From the NCBI RefSeq assembly GCF_011326735.1, contig NZ_JAANCN010000020.1, positions 1 to 33,979 of the forward strand: 33,979 nucleotides of DNA. Reading direction: 5' to 3'. How positions within the stretch are numbered: position 1 is the first letter of the stretch; every line of letters begins with the position of its first letter. Origin of the DNA: Phycicoccus endophyticus (lineage in GTDB: Bacteria > Actinomycetota > Actinomycetes > Actinomycetales > Dermatophilaceae). The notes below the pieces were generated by a model. That model saw nothing but the letters and a program-made list of their open reading frames with translations, was not told the DNA's origin and did not search any database. The position numbers and the translations under genes are program-made. Below, piece after piece: positions 16,284 through 24,708 of the stretch.

Positions 16284-17267
16284 GTGCAGATCGCCGTCGC
16301 CGGGTCCATCGCCACCGACCACCTGATGACCTTCCGGGGCCGCTTCGCCGACTCCCTCGTCGTCGAGCAGCTGGACAAGATCTCGGTGAGCTTCCTCGCC
16401 GACCGGCTCGAGATCCGCCGGGGCGGCGTCGCCGGCAACATCTGCTTCGGGATGGCCGTCCTCGGTGCCCGCCCGGTGCTCGTGGGGGCGGCCGGTGAGG
16501 ACTTCGCCGACTACCGCTCGTGGCTGAGCCGCCACGGCGTGGTCACCGACCACGTCCACGTCTCCGAGACCCAGCACACCGCGCGGTTCGTCTGCACGAC
16601 CGACGACGACATGGCCCAGATCGCCACGTTCTACGCCGGGGCGATGTCCGAGGCGCGGATGATCGAGCTCGGTCCGATCCACGACCAGTGGGGCCTCGAC
16701 CTCGTGCTCATCGGGGCCGACGACCCGGACGCCATGCTGCGCCACACCCAGGAGTGCCGCTCCCGGGGGATCCCGTTCGTGGCCGACCCCTCCCAGCAGC
16801 TCGCCTTCGCCGACGGGCCGTTCATCCGGCGGCTCGTCGACGGCGCGGACATCCTCATCACCAACGAGTACGAGTCCCACCTGACCTCGACCAAGACCGG
16901 GTGGAGCCAGGAGGAGATCGACGAGCGGGTGACGACCCGGGTGATCACCCTCGGCAAGGACGGTGCGCTCATCCGCACCCGGGGCGGGCAGAGCGTCCAC
17001 GTGCCGGTCGCGGGCGAGGTCGAGCGGGTCGACCCGACGGGCGTCGGCGACGCCTTCCGCGCCGGGTTCCTCGTCGGGCTGGCGGGCGGCCTCGGCCACG
17101 AGCGCTGCGCGCAGATCGGCTCGGTGCTCGCCGCCCACGTCCTGGAGACCGTCGGCACCCAGGAGTACACGGTGCGCCGCGGGCGCTTCCTGGAGCGGGT
17201 CGGCGAGGCCTACGGCGACGCGGCGGTCGAGGAGATCGCGCCGCTGGTCCGGTGCACCCGGGACTGA
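16284..17267 (+). CDS. PfkB family kinase, adenosine-kinase-like
   Basis: This 327-residue ribokinase-family enzyme is the counterpart of M. tuberculosis Rv2202c (AdoK/CbhK), which phosphorylates adenosine to AMP; the assignment rests on recalled similarity, size and neighbourhood. Visible motifs are an N-terminal substrate-binding strand (VQIAVAGSIATDHL), the first PfkB signature with di-glycine RRGGVAGNICFGMAVLG (46-61) and the second signature DPTGVGDAFRAGFLVG (250-265). In the second, the anion hole is GVGD and Asp256 is the catalytic base. Other sugar kinases usually have GAGD. The GTG start is leaderless. aat starts only six bases after the stop, so the two are probably co-transcribed. 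Confidence 0.88.
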   Translation: MQIAVAGSIATDHLMTFRGRFADSLVVEQLDKISVSFLADRLEIRRGGVAGNICFGMAVLGARPVLVGAAGEDFADYRSWLSRHGVVTDHVHVSETQHTARFVCTTDDDMAQIATFYAGAMSEARMIELGPIHDQWGLDLVLIGADDPDAMLRHTQECRSRGIPFVADPSQQLAFADGPFIRRLVDGADILITNEYESHLTSTKTGWSQEEIDERVTTRVITLGKDGALIRTRGGQSVHVPVAGEVERVDPTGVGDAFRAGFLVGLAGGLGHERCAQIGSVLAAHVLETVGTQEYTVRRGRFLERVGEAYGDAAVEEIAPLVRCTRD

Positions 17268-17273
17268 CCCGCC

Positions 17274-17978
17274 GTGGTCTTCCCCCCGGTCGAGCCGCCG
17301 CCGACGGCGTGGCTGCTCGGCAGTGCCCGCGCCACTCCCGGCGACGACCTCGTCGCCGCCGGTGCCGACCTCGAGCCGGGCACGCTGCTGGCCGCCTACC
17401 GGATGGGGCTGTTCCCGATGGGCCTCGGCCGCGACGGGCACGGCACCCTCGGGTGGTGGTCGCCCGACCCGCGGGGCGTCATCCCCGCCGGGGGGCTGCG
17501 GGTGCGGCCCTCGCTGCGCAAGGTCCTCGGCCGCTTCGAGGTGAGCGTCGACCGGGCGTTCGCCGAGGTCGTCGCCGGCTGCGGCGACCCCTCACGGGAG
17601 GGCCGGTGGATCACCGAGGAGGTCGCGCAGGCCTACCTGCGCCTGCACGAGCTCGGCTGGGCGCACAGCGTCGAGGTGTGGCAGGCGGGTGAGCTCGTCG
17701 GGGGTCTGTACGGCGTCGCCGTCGGGGGGCTGTTCGCGGGGGAGTCGATGTTCCACCGGGTCCGGGACGCCTCGAAGGTGGCGCTCGTCGGGCTCGTGGC
17801 CCGCTTCCACGCCGACGGCGACCCGCGTCGGCTGGTCGACGTCCAGTGGGCCACCGAGCACCTGCGCCGGCTCGGGGCGCAGGAGTGGCCCCGGGAGGAG
17901 TACCTGCGCCGGCTCCGGGCCGCCCTGCAGGCCCCTCAGGTCGACCTGGCCTCGGCGACACCGACGACCACGGTGTAG
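17274..17978 (+). CDS. aat: Leucyl/phenylalanyl-tRNA-protein transferase
   Basis: Aat adds Leu or Phe from charged tRNA to N-terminal Arg or Lys of proteins, marking them for the bacterial N-degron pathway. The 234 residues carry the family marks AAYRMGLFPMG (about 41-51), LGWWSPDPRGVIP, the WITEEVAQAYLRLHELGWAHSVEVW block and GGLYGVAVGGLFAGESMFHR. The GTG start is six bases after the PfkB-kinase stop and lacks a clear Shine-Dalgarno sequence, so translation is probably coupled. The last 43 bases (17936-17978) overlap the 3' end of the convergent tusA-like gene. ClpS and ClpA, which read the degron, are not in the window. Confidence 0.93.
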   Translation: MVFPPVEPPPTAWLLGSARATPGDDLVAAGADLEPGTLLAAYRMGLFPMGLGRDGHGTLGWWSPDPRGVIPAGGLRVRPSLRKVLGRFEVSVDRAFAEVVAGCGDPSREGRWITEEVAQAYLRLHELGWAHSVEVWQAGELVGGLYGVAVGGLFAGESMFHRVRDASKVALVGLVARFHADGDPRRLVDVQWATEHLRRLGAQEWPREEYLRRLRAALQAPQVDLASATPTTTV

Positions 17979-18181
17979 CGGGTCCAGCCCTCCTCCTCCC
18001 GCGCGGTGACGGTGTGCCCGCGCAGCCAGGCCCAGGCGGGGACGTCGGTCACGGCCACCGGGTCGTCGGCGAGGAGGACGAGGACCTCGCCGGGGGAGAG
18101 GGGCGCGGCCGCGCGCGCGGCGAGGACCACCGGGACCGGGCAGCGGGTGCCTCGGGCGTCGACGACGTGCTCGGCGCTCAC
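17936..18181 (-). CDS. TusA-like sulfurtransferase
   Basis: This is an 81-residue TusA/SirA/YeeD family protein. The sulfur-carrying Cys14 lies in DARGTRCPVPVVLAARAA, matching the family CPxP motif, and the C-terminal half (GEVLVLLADDPVAVTDVPAWAWLRGH) fits the small alpha/beta fold. TusA proteins accept persulfide sulfur from a cysteine desulfurase and pass it on. The GTG start overlaps the stop of the upstream desulfurase-like gene by four bases (GTGA, 18178-18181), so the two are co-translated. The 3' end overlaps aat on the opposite strand by 43 bases. The receiver of the sulfur is unknown. Confidence 0.88.
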   Translation of the reverse strand: MSAEHVVDARGTRCPVPVVLAARAAAPLSPGEVLVLLADDPVAVTDVPAWAWLRGHTVTAREEEGWTRYTVVVGVAEARST

Positions 18182-19338
18182 AGCTCGGCCGTGCCCATCC
18201 GCCGGCGCACCGTGTGCACCGCGTCCGGCAGCTCGGCGCACAGCCGCGCCACGCTCGCCGCCCGGTCGGGGGCGACCGAGAGCAGGGGCAGGACGACCCG
18301 GACGTTGCCGTGCGAGAGAACCCCCATCGCCGTGAGGACGTGGCTCGCCCGCAGGACGCTCGAGGCGCAGGCCGACCCGGAGGCCACGACGAGGCCGCGG
18401 CGGGCGAGCTCCTCGACGAGGGCCTCGCCGTCGGTGAACAGGGCGCTGAAGGTCACGACGTGCGGGAGCCGGTCGAGCGGGTCGCCGGCGACCTGCACGT
18501 CCGGGACGCGCGCGGCGGCCTCGCGCAGGTCGTCGACGAGGGCCCGGGCCTGCGCGGCGTCGGCCGGTGCGGCGGCCTCGGTCTGCCGCCACGCCTCGGC
18601 GGCGGCGAGCACGAGGGGGACCCACGGCGGGGCGAGCGCGCGTCCGTGCTCCGCCTCCCGGCGCGGGCCGGGCAGGGACCACCGGGCGCCGGGCCGGACC
18701 GCGAGCAGGCCGAGGGGTGGCCCGCCGAAGGAGGCCGCGTCGGCCACGAGGACCTCGCCCTCCGGGCCGAGCGGGTCGCGCCCGAGAGAGGCGCTCGCGT
18801 CCACGAGGAGCGGGACGCCGGCGTCGCGGGCGGCGGTCGCCAGGGCCGGCACGGGCTGGCGGGTGCCCACCTCGCCGTTGGCGGTCTGCACCGCGGCGGC
18901 GGCGAGCCCGGGGCGCTGCAGACCCGCGCGCCAGGCGTCCCGGTCGACCCGACCGACCCGGTCGACGGGGACCGGATCCTCGCCCGCCTCCAGCAGCAGC
19001 ACCGAGCGCTCGACCGCCCCGAGGAGGACGCCGCCGCCGACCCGGCGGCGGGCGTGCCGCAGCCCGGCGAGGCCGAGGGCGAGGGCCTCCTCGGCGCTGG
19101 CGTGCACCGACAGCTGCGCGGGCGCCACCCCGAGCGCCCCGGCGAGGACGCCGCGGGCGGTGTCGAGGTGCGCCCGGGCCGCCCGACCCGGTGCGTGCCG
19201 GCGCGTCGGGTCGGCCCAGGCCGCCTCGACGGCCGCCTGGAGGGTCGCGCGGGCGAGTGGGTGCAGGGGGCCCCGGGAGGCGTCGAGGACGCCGTCGGGC
19301 GCGGGGGTCGTGGACGGGTCAACCGGGGTGTGCGCCAC
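18178..19338 (-). CDS. Cysteine desulfurase-like class V aminotransferase fold, no lysine
   Basis: The 386-residue protein has NifS/IscS-family layout: VQTANGEVGTRQPV (150-163, family QxNNExGxxQP), LLVDASASLGRDPL (178-190), FGGPPLGLLAVRPG (204-217) and the mobile cysteine loop ASGSACASSVLRASH (Cys324). Active enzymes carry the PLP Schiff-base lysine in SxHK just before the FGGP-like turn; here that position is Ser203. The translated protein has no lysine anywhere: neither TTT nor CTT occurs on the plus strand of the interval. The N-terminal GAT phosphate-binding motif is also altered (SVHASAEEAL). GTG 19338 is leaderless (TACCGT six bases upstream). It is co-translated with the TusA gene and diverges from ctaC. 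Family membership is firm; desulfurase activity is doubtful. Confidence 0.82.
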   Translation of the reverse strand: MAHTPVDPSTTPAPDGVLDASRGPLHPLARATLQAAVEAAWADPTRRHAPGRAARAHLDTARGVLAGALGVAPAQLSVHASAEEALALGLAGLRHARRRVGGGVLLGAVERSVLLLEAGEDPVPVDRVGRVDRDAWRAGLQRPGLAAAAVQTANGEVGTRQPVPALATAARDAGVPLLVDASASLGRDPLGPEGEVLVADAASFGGPPLGLLAVRPGARWSLPGPRREAEHGRALAPPWVPLVLAAAEAWRQTEAAAPADAAQARALVDDLREAAARVPDVQVAGDPLDRLPHVVTFSALFTDGEALVEELARRGLVVASGSACASSVLRASHVLTAMGVLSHGNVRVVLPLLSVAPDRAASVARLCAELPDAVHTVRRRMGTAEL

Positions 19339-19344
19339 GCCTCG

Positions 19345-19350
19345 ACGGTA
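19345..19350 (-). promoter_or_regulatory. -10 element for desulfurase-like/tusA pair, leaderless
   Basis: Minus-strand TACCGT is followed by six bases and GTG 19338. It diverges from the ctaC element at 19385-19390. Confidence 0.58.
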
Positions 19351-19384
19351 GCCCCCCTGCATGCCCGGTGAGGTACCTGTGCAG

Positions 19385-19390
19385 TAGGGT
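19385..19390 (+). promoter_or_regulatory. -10 element for ctaC-ctaD-ctaF
   Basis: TAGGGT lies 42 bases before GTG 19433, giving a leader of about 35 nt. An AGGTACCT palindrome (19371-19378) lies just upstream, between -35 and -10. Confidence 0.5.
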
Positions 19391-19432
19391 TTGCTCCATT
19401 CGTCCACGGTCCCCGACACGAAGGGTGCAGCG

Positions 19433-20332
19433 GTGCGCCAGCACGCCCTCCCCACGTCCCGTCGCCCCCGGCGACGAGGCCGGTACGCCCGCCTGGGTCT
19501 GCTCGGAGCCCTCGGCTCGCTGACCCTCGCCGGCTGCGCCAGCGGCGACCTGCGCGGCGACGCCTCGACCGGCTGGCTGCCGCACGCGGTCACCGAGGGT
19601 GGCGAGCGCGTCACGAACCTGTGGATCGGTGCGTGGATCGCCGCGATCGGCGTGGGACTGCTCGTCATCGGCCTCATCGTCTGGTGCGTCGTGGCCTACC
19701 GGCGCCGCCAGGGCGACACCGAGCTGCCGGTGCAGCTGCGCTACAACATCCCGATCGAGATCCTCTACACGGTCGTCCCGCTGCTCATGGTCGTCGTGCT
19801 CTTCTACTACACGGCGCGCGACGAGAACGCCCTCGTCGACACCTCCACGCCGCCGGACGTCACGATCAACGTCGTCGGCAAGCAGTGGAGCTGGGACTTC
19901 AACTACCTCGACGACAACGTCCACGAGGTGGGGACGCAGGCGATCCTCACCGGCGAGCCCGGCGCCGAGAAGACCATCCCCACCCTCTACCTGCCGGTGG
20001 GGGAGCGGGTGGAGTTCGCGCTCACCTCGCGCGACGTCAACCACTCCTTCTGGGTCCCGGCGTTCCTCCAGAAGATGGACACCATCCCCGGCCGGGTCAA
20101 CCACTTCCAGGTCGTCCCCACCCAGGAGGGCACGTTCAAGGGCAAGTGCGCCGAGCTGTGCGGCGCCTACCACTCGCAGATGCTCTTCAACGTCAAGGTG
20201 GTCCCGCGGGCCGAGTACGACCAGCACATGGCCGACCTGCGGGCGGCCGGCCAGACCGGCCTGCTGGGCAACACCCTGAACCGTGAGCAGCTGATGGACG
20301 GCCAGGACGTCACGACCGGCGGAGGGAACTGA
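19433..20332 (+). CDS. ctaC: Cytochrome c oxidase subunit II
   Basis: CtaC takes electrons from the bc1 complex cytochrome c domain into the CuA centre of the aa3 oxidase. The 299 residues start with a basic n-region and a lipoprotein signal ([15 protein letters not shown], lipobox Cys35). Two transmembrane helices follow (about 62-88 and 108-130), then a periplasmic cupredoxin domain with [19 protein letters not shown] and the CuA motif [14 protein letters not shown] (two Cys, His and Met ligands). GTG 19433 is preferred over the in-frame TTG 19391, which would sit at the -10 element. The stop overlaps the ctaD ATG by one base. Confidence 0.95.
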   Translation: MRQHALPTSRRPRRRGRYARLGLLGALGSLTLAGCASGDLRGDASTGWLPHAVTEGGERVTNLWIGAWIAAIGVGLLVIGLIVWCVVAYRRRQGDTELPVQLRYNIPIEILYTVVPLLMVVVLFYYTARDENALVDTSTPPDVTINVVGKQWSWDFNYLDDNVHEVGTQAILTGEPGAEKTIPTLYLPVGERVEFALTSRDVNHSFWVPAFLQKMDTIPGRVNHFQVVPTQEGTFKGKCAELCGAYHSQMLFNVKVVPRAEYDQHMADLRAAGQTGLLGNTLNREQLMDGQDVTTGGGN

Positions 20333-22125
20333 TGAGCGCCGCGACCGACACGACGATGCTGCGGGAGGCCTCGGCGCCCGCGGCGACCCGCCGGCTGGCG
20401 CCGGGCTCGACGGTCGTGAGGTGGGTGACGACGACCGACCACAAGGTCATCGGCAACCTCTACCTCATCACCTCGTTCATCTGGTTCCTCCTCGGCGGCA
20501 TCATGGCCCTGCTGATCCGGATGGAGCTGTTCGAGCCGGGTCTGCAGGTCGTCGACAACCCCGACCAGTACAACCAGCTGTTCACGATGCACGGCACGAT
20601 CATGCTGCTGCTGTTCGCGACGCCGCTGTTCGCCGGGTTCGCCAACGCCCTGATGCCGCTGCAGATCGGGGCCCCGGATGTCTCCTTCCCCCGGCTGAAC
20701 ATGTTCGCCTACTGGCTCTACCTCTTCGGTGGGCTCATCGCCGCGGCCGGCTTCCTCACCCCGAACGGCGCGGCCGCCTTCGGCTGGTTCGCCTACGCGC
20801 CGCTCTCGGACGGCACCTACAGCCCGGGCGTCGGCGGCGACCTGTGGGTCTTCGGCCTGGCCCTGGGTGGCTTCGGGACGATCCTCGGCGCGGTCAACTT
20901 CATCACGACGATCCTCACGATGCGCGCGCCCGGGATGACGATGTTCCGGATGCCGATCTTCTCCTGGACCGTGCTCGTCACCTCGATCCTCGTGCTCATC
21001 GCCTTCCCGGCGCTGGCCGCGGCCCTGTTCGCGCTCGGTGCCGACCGGCGCTTCGGCGCGCAGATCTTCGTGCCCGACAGCGGCGGCCCGCTGCTGTGGC
21101 AGCACCTGTTCTGGTTCTTCGGCCACCCCGAGGTGTACATCATCGCGCTGCCGTTCTTCGGCATCATCAGCGAGATCCTGCCGGTCTTCTCGCGCAAGCC
21201 GATCTTCGGCTACAAGACCCTCGTCTACGCGACGATCGCCATCGCCGCCCTGTCGGTCAGCGTGTGGGCCCACCACATGTACGTCACCGGCCAGGTGCTG
21301 CTGCCGTTCTTCGCGATCATGACGATGCTCATCGCCGTGCCCACCGGGGTGAAGTTCTTCAACTGGATCGGCACGATGTGGGGCGGGAAGCTGGTCTTCT
21401 CCACCCCGCTGCTGTGGGCGCTGGGGTTCCTCGTGACCTTCCTCTTCGGCGGGCTGACCGGGATCATCCTCTCCAGCCCCGCGCTGGACTTCCAGCTCTC
21501 CGACAGCTACTTCGTCGTCGCCCACTTCCACTACGTCGTCTTCGGCACCGTGGTGTTCGCGATGTTCGCCGGCTTCTACTTCTGGTGGCCCAAGCTCACC
21601 GGGCGGATGCTCGACGAGCGCCTGGGCAAGATCCACTTCTGGCTGCTGTTCGTCGGCTTCCACACCACCTTCTTCGTCCAGCACGTCCTCGGCGCCCAGG
21701 GCATGCCGCGGCGCTACGCCGACTACCTGCCCGAGGACGGCTTCACGGTGATGAACCAGATCTCGACCATCGGGGCGTTCGTCCTGGCGGTCTCGATGCT
21801 GCCGTTCTTCTACAACGTGTGGACGACGTGGAAGAGCGCGCCGCTGGTGGAGACCGACGACCCGTGGGGGTACGGCGCCTCCCTGGAGTGGGCCACCTCG
21901 TGCCCGCCGCCGCGGCACAACTTCGACCGGATCCCGCGGATCCGCTCCGAGCGGCCGGCCTTCGACCTGCACCACCCCGAGGCGGCCCCGGCCGGGGCGC
22001 ATGTCGCGGGGCACCCGGACGCGGCGGCCAGCAAGGACAGCGGGCTGGTCTCGGCCCTCGGGCCGGCCGACATCGAGGACGCCGGCCTCGTCGACGAGCC
22101 GGGCTCGACCGGCGAGGAGGCCTGA
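20332..22125 (+). CDS. ctaD: Cytochrome c oxidase subunit I (aa3 type)
   Basis: This is the catalytic subunit that reduces oxygen and pumps protons. In 597 residues the heme a ligands are His87 ([12 protein letters not shown]) and His400. The CuB site has His265 with cross-linked Tyr269 ([14 protein letters not shown]) and His314/His315 (WAHHMYVTG). The heme a3 ligand is His398 ([11 protein letters not shown]). Around twelve hydrophobic helices run to about residue 510. The last ~80 residues are a hydrophilic tail beginning near [28 protein letters not shown] precedes the ATG, and the ATGA-type junction with ctaC indicates coupled translation. ctaF starts three bases after the stop. Confidence 0.97.
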   Translation: MSAATDTTMLREASAPAATRRLAPGSTVVRWVTTTDHKVIGNLYLITSFIWFLLGGIMALLIRMELFEPGLQVVDNPDQYNQLFTMHGTIMLLLFATPLFAGFANALMPLQIGAPDVSFPRLNMFAYWLYLFGGLIAAAGFLTPNGAAAFGWFAYAPLSDGTYSPGVGGDLWVFGLALGGFGTILGAVNFITTILTMRAPGMTMFRMPIFSWTVLVTSILVLIAFPALAAALFALGADRRFGAQIFVPDSGGPLLWQHLFWFFGHPEVYIIALPFFGIISEILPVFSRKPIFGYKTLVYATIAIAALSVSVWAHHMYVTGQVLLPFFAIMTMLIAVPTGVKFFNWIGTMWGGKLVFSTPLLWALGFLVTFLFGGLTGIILSSPALDFQLSDSYFVVAHFHYVVFGTVVFAMFAGFYFWWPKLTGRMLDERLGKIHFWLLFVGFHTTFFVQHVLGAQGMPRRYADYLPEDGFTVMNQISTIGAFVLAVSMLPFFYNVWTTWKSAPLVETDDPWGYGASLEWATSCPPPRHNFDRIPRIRSERPAFDLHHPEAAPAGAHVAGHPDAAASKDSGLVSALGPADIEDAGLVDEPGSTGEEA

Positions 22126-22128
22126 GCC

Positions 22129-22542
22129 ATGCGGGCAGTGGAACGGATCGGGCTCGTCGTCGGCGTCTTCGCCGCGGTCGTGTGCGCCATCTACTGGGGG
22201 TGGACCGGGAGCACCGAGCTCGGCGTCGAGTGGGTCGGGGTGATGACCCTGCTGCTCGCGTCGCTGCTCGGGTTCATGCTCGCGTGGTACACGTGGATGA
22301 CCCGCCGGCGGCTCGAGACCGACCCCTCGGACGACCCGCTCGGCGAGGTCGACGAGATCCAGGGGGAGTACGGCTTCTTCAGCCCGCACAGCTGGCAGCC
22401 GCTCTTCCTCGCCGGCGCGGCGTCGGTGTGCTTCCTCGGGCTCGCGGTCGGCTGGTGGCTGTTCATCATCGGCGCCGTCCTCGGTGTGCCGGCGCTCATC
22501 GGCTGGACCTTCGAGTACTGGAAGGGCCAGCACGCGCTGTAG
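22129..22542 (+). CDS. ctaF: Cytochrome c oxidase subunit IV (CtaF)
   Basis: This 137-residue actinobacterial subunit of the bc1-aa3 supercomplex has four hydrophobic helices in two pairs (about 7-25, 34-55, 92-108 and 109-126). Between the pairs is a hydrophilic loop with ETDPSDDPLGEVDEIQGEYGFFSPHSWQP; the GxxGxFSPxSWWP-like segment is typical of the family. It starts three bases after ctaD. The operon ends here; 48 bases separate its stop from the stop of a convergent gene, and an imperfect inverted repeat (AGCCCCCGCC with GGCGGGCT, within 22541-22568) may be the terminator. Confidence 0.94.
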   Translation: MRAVERIGLVVGVFAAVVCAIYWGWTGSTELGVEWVGVMTLLLASLLGFMLAWYTWMTRRRLETDPSDDPLGEVDEIQGEYGFFSPHSWQPLFLAGAASVCFLGLAVGWWLFIIGAVLGVPALIGWTFEYWKGQHAL

Positions 22543-22590
22543 CCCCCGCCGGGCGCGGCAGGCGGGCTCACCGCTCGCCGGCGCCCCGGG

Positions 22591-22944
22591 TCAGTCCCAG
22601 CCCAGCCGGTGCAGGGCCGCGTCGTCGATGCCGAAGTGGTGCGCCACCTCGTGCACGACCGTGACGGCCACCTCGTCGGTCAGCTCCTCCAGGTCGGCGC
22701 ACATCCGGGTCAGTGGGCCGCGGTACAGGACGATCCGGTCGGGCAGGCCGCCTGCGGCCCAGGCCTGGTCCCGCTCGGTGAGCGGCACCCCGTCGTAGAC
22801 CCCGAGCAGGTCGGGGTCCTCGGCCGGCGGTTCGTCCTCGACGAGGAAGACGACGTTGTCGAGCATCGCCATGAGCTCCTCGGGCACCTCGTCGAGGGCG
22901 TCGCGGACGATCGCGTCGAACTCGGTCTCGGTCAGCGGCCGCAC
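22591..22944 (-). CDS. Small zincin-like metallopeptidase family protein
   Basis: This 117-residue cytoplasmic protein is of the Zincin_1 / metallopeptidase family (PF06262-like). The zinc motif is VTVVHEVAHHFGIDD (His98, Glu99, His102). Upstream blocks EFDAIVRDALDEVPEEL and IVLYRGPLTRMC are also typical. Family members are compact single-domain proteins whose substrates are unknown. GTG 22944 lies 16 bases after the upstream serine-hydrolase stop, on the same strand, so it is probably the second gene of a two-gene unit. It converges on ctaF. Confidence 0.9.
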   Translation of the reverse strand: MRPLTETEFDAIVRDALDEVPEELMAMLDNVVFLVEDEPPAEDPDLLGVYDGVPLTERDQAWAAGGLPDRIVLYRGPLTRMCADLEELTDEVAVTVVHEVAHHFGIDDAALHRLGWD

Positions 22945-22960
22945 GGCTCGCCCCCGCCGG

Positions 22961-24379
22961 TCACCGTGGAGCGCGCTGCCGGGCGAGGAGGCCGCCGGTC
23001 AGCGGGACGCCGTTCCACTGCGCCTCGACGCTGCCGCCCGCGCACCGCAGCCGCAGGACGTGTGGGGTCTGGACGGCGGCCACCGCGGCCTCGAAGGTGT
23101 CGGGCCCGGTCCACCCGCCGCACGCCGTCCACGGGCCGTGCGGGTCGCTCGGCCACCTCCCCTCGCCACACGGCACGACGAGGCGCTGCCCGTCCTCGAG
23201 CAGGGTCAGGGCCCAGCCGCCCGCGGCCGGGGTGACCTCGACCCGCTCCAGGTGGGGCACCTCCTCGGTCGGCGTGTGCACGTAGACCCCCGGCGAGCCG
23301 GTGGGCGCCGCCTCGACCGGGTCCGGAGCGGGCACCCGCGCAGCCGCCAGCCGACGCTCCAGGGACTCCTGGGCCTGTGGGTCCTGCGGGAGCGGCCCGT
23401 CGGCCAGCGCAGGCAGCAGCTCCTCCCACACGGCGTCGAGGGTCTCCTGGGTGCGCTCGGTGCACGAGGTGAGCGCGAGGACCAGCCCGGCGTGTGGCAC
23501 GACGACGGAGAACTGGCCGAAGGCGCCGTCGGCGCGCCACGCGTCGTGGCGGCATCGCCACATCTGGTAGCCGTAGCCCTGCTGCCAGTCGGCCGTCTCC
23601 GGGTGGTGGCTCGTGTCGGTGTGCACGCTCGTCATCGCCTCGGCCCAGCCGTGGGGGAGCAGCTGGCGGCCCTGCCAGCGTCCGCCGCAGCGCACGAGCT
23701 CGCCGAGGCGGGCCAGGGCGTCGGTGGGTACGTGCAGGCCCGAATAGCCGAGCTCGAGGCCGTCCTGGGCGCTCCAGCGCGCCTCGGGCACCCCCAGCGG
23801 GTCGAGCAGCCGCGCTCGCAGGTAGTGGGTGAGCCGCTCGCCGCTGCGTCGCTGCACGGCCAGCCCGGCGAGCAGGCTCGCGCCGTTGTGGTAGACGAAC
23901 CAGCCGGGCTCCTCCTCGGGCTCGGCGGCGAGGAAGGTCGCCGGGAACGTCGCGGGGGTCGACTCGCGCCAGATCAGGGTGTCGGCACGGTGCCCGGTGC
24001 GCATCGCGAGCAGGTCGTGCAGGGTGAGTGCCGCGGCCCGTGGCCCGGCCACGCCGGCCGCCTCGGGGAAGAGGTCGACGACGCGGTCGGTGAGCCGCAG
24101 GAGGCCCTCCTGGACGGCGAAGCCGACGGCGCACGCGGTGAAGGTCTTGCTCACCGAGTAGACCAGCTGGACGCCGTCGGGGGGGTAGGGCGCCCACGAC
24201 CCCTCGGCGACCAGGTGACCGTGCCGCAGGAGGGCCAGGGAGTGTGGCTCGAGGCCGCGCCGCTCCCAGCGCTCGACGAGGGCCAGGACGGCCCCGGAGG
24301 GCACGCCCTGTGCCTCGGGTGTGCTGCGGGGCAGCGCGGTGCCGTCGACGGTGGCGGTGCTGGGGTCGCTCGTGGTCAC
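22961..24379 (-). CDS. Beta-lactamase-fold serine hydrolase (class C-like)
   Basis: This 472-residue member of the class C beta-lactamase / DD-peptidase / esterase superfamily shows the SxxK motif as Ser75-Val-Ser-Lys78 (VYSVSKTFTAC) and the YxN motif as Tyr163-His-Asn165 (FVYHNGAS). The family helix LTLHDLLAMRTGH follows the SxxK motif. A YGYQMWRCRHDAWRADGAFGQ segment holds the late active-site region, and a separate C-terminal beta-rich domain spans about 355-472. No signal peptide is evident, so a cytoplasmic esterase or amidase is likelier than a penicillin-binding enzyme. GTG 24379 is leaderless. It is divergent from the DUF167 gene, 40 bases apart. Confidence 0.88.
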   Translation of the reverse strand: MTTSDPSTATVDGTALPRSTPEAQGVPSGAVLALVERWERRGLEPHSLALLRHGHLVAEGSWAPYPPDGVQLVYSVSKTFTACAVGFAVQEGLLRLTDRVVDLFPEAAGVAGPRAAALTLHDLLAMRTGHRADTLIWRESTPATFPATFLAAEPEEEPGWFVYHNGASLLAGLAVQRRSGERLTHYLRARLLDPLGVPEARWSAQDGLELGYSGLHVPTDALARLGELVRCGGRWQGRQLLPHGWAEAMTSVHTDTSHHPETADWQQGYGYQMWRCRHDAWRADGAFGQFSVVVPHAGLVLALTSCTERTQETLDAVWEELLPALADGPLPQDPQAQESLERRLAAARVPAPDPVEAAPTGSPGVYVHTPTEEVPHLERVEVTPAAGGWALTLLEDGQRLVVPCGEGRWPSDPHGPWTACGGWTGPDTFEAAVAAVQTPHVLRLRCAGGSVEAQWNGVPLTGGLLARQRAPR

Positions 24380-24385
24380 CGCTTC

Positions 24386-24391
24386 AGCCTA
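24386..24391 (-). promoter_or_regulatory. -10 element for serine hydrolase, leaderless
   Basis: Minus-strand TAGGCT is followed by six bases and GTG 24379. Confidence 0.58.
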
Positions 24392-24407
24392 GGACGCACC
24401 GGGGCGG

Positions 24408-24413
24408 CATCAT
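24408..24413 (+). promoter_or_regulatory. Possible -10 element for DUF167 gene
   Basis: CATCAT is followed by six bases (GAGGGG) and GTG 24420. It matches only the A and final T of TANNNT. The spacer also resembles a Shine-Dalgarno core but abuts the start. Confidence 0.4.
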
Positions 24414-24419
24414 GAGGGG

Positions 24420-24695
24420 GTGCGCCTCACCGTCCGGGTCCGCCCCGGGTCCTCACGCGCCCGGGTGGGTGGTCGCTGGGGTCAGGAGGGGCAGGTGCTG
24501 CTCGTCGCGGTGGGGGAGCGGGCCGTGGACGGTGCGGCCACCACCGCCGCGTGCCGGGCGGTCGCCGAGGCCTTCGGGCTGCGGCCCCGGCAGGTCACCC
24601 TGGTGTCCGGGGCCCGCTCGCGCACGAAGGTGCTCGAGGTGGCCGTCGACGACGCCGAGGGCCGGGCCCGGCTCGCCGCGCTGCTCGCGGGCTGA
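24420..24695 (+). CDS. DUF167 (YggU-like) family protein
   Basis: This 91-residue protein of the DUF167/YggU family opens VRLTVRVRPGSSRARVGG, the usual VRVxPxA/SxxxxV pattern. It continues with LLVAVGERAVDGAATTAACRAVAEAFGLRPRQVTLVSGARSRTKVLEV, where the GxxSRxKxxxV motif is the family hallmark. Its function is unknown; structures of homologues show a small alpha/beta fold. The stop is 13 bases from the qcrB stop, so it converges on the end of the respiratory operon. Confidence 0.9.
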   Translation: MRLTVRVRPGSSRARVGGRWGQEGQVLLVAVGERAVDGAATTAACRAVAEAFGLRPRQVTLVSGARSRTKVLEVAVDDAEGRARLAALLAG

Positions 24696-24708
24696 GCCGG
24701 CCCCGCGG

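Noticed and set aside
18721-18760. A frameshift or sequencing error hiding the catalytic lysine of the desulfurase-like protein
   Set aside because: The frame reads cleanly through family motifs on both sides (LLVDAS before, LLAVRPG after), and no lysine codon occurs elsewhere in the gene, so a local error cannot explain it.
19371-19378. AGGTACCT palindrome near the ctaC promoter as an operator
   Set aside because: Eight-base palindromes of this type arise by chance; there is no extended symmetry or second copy.
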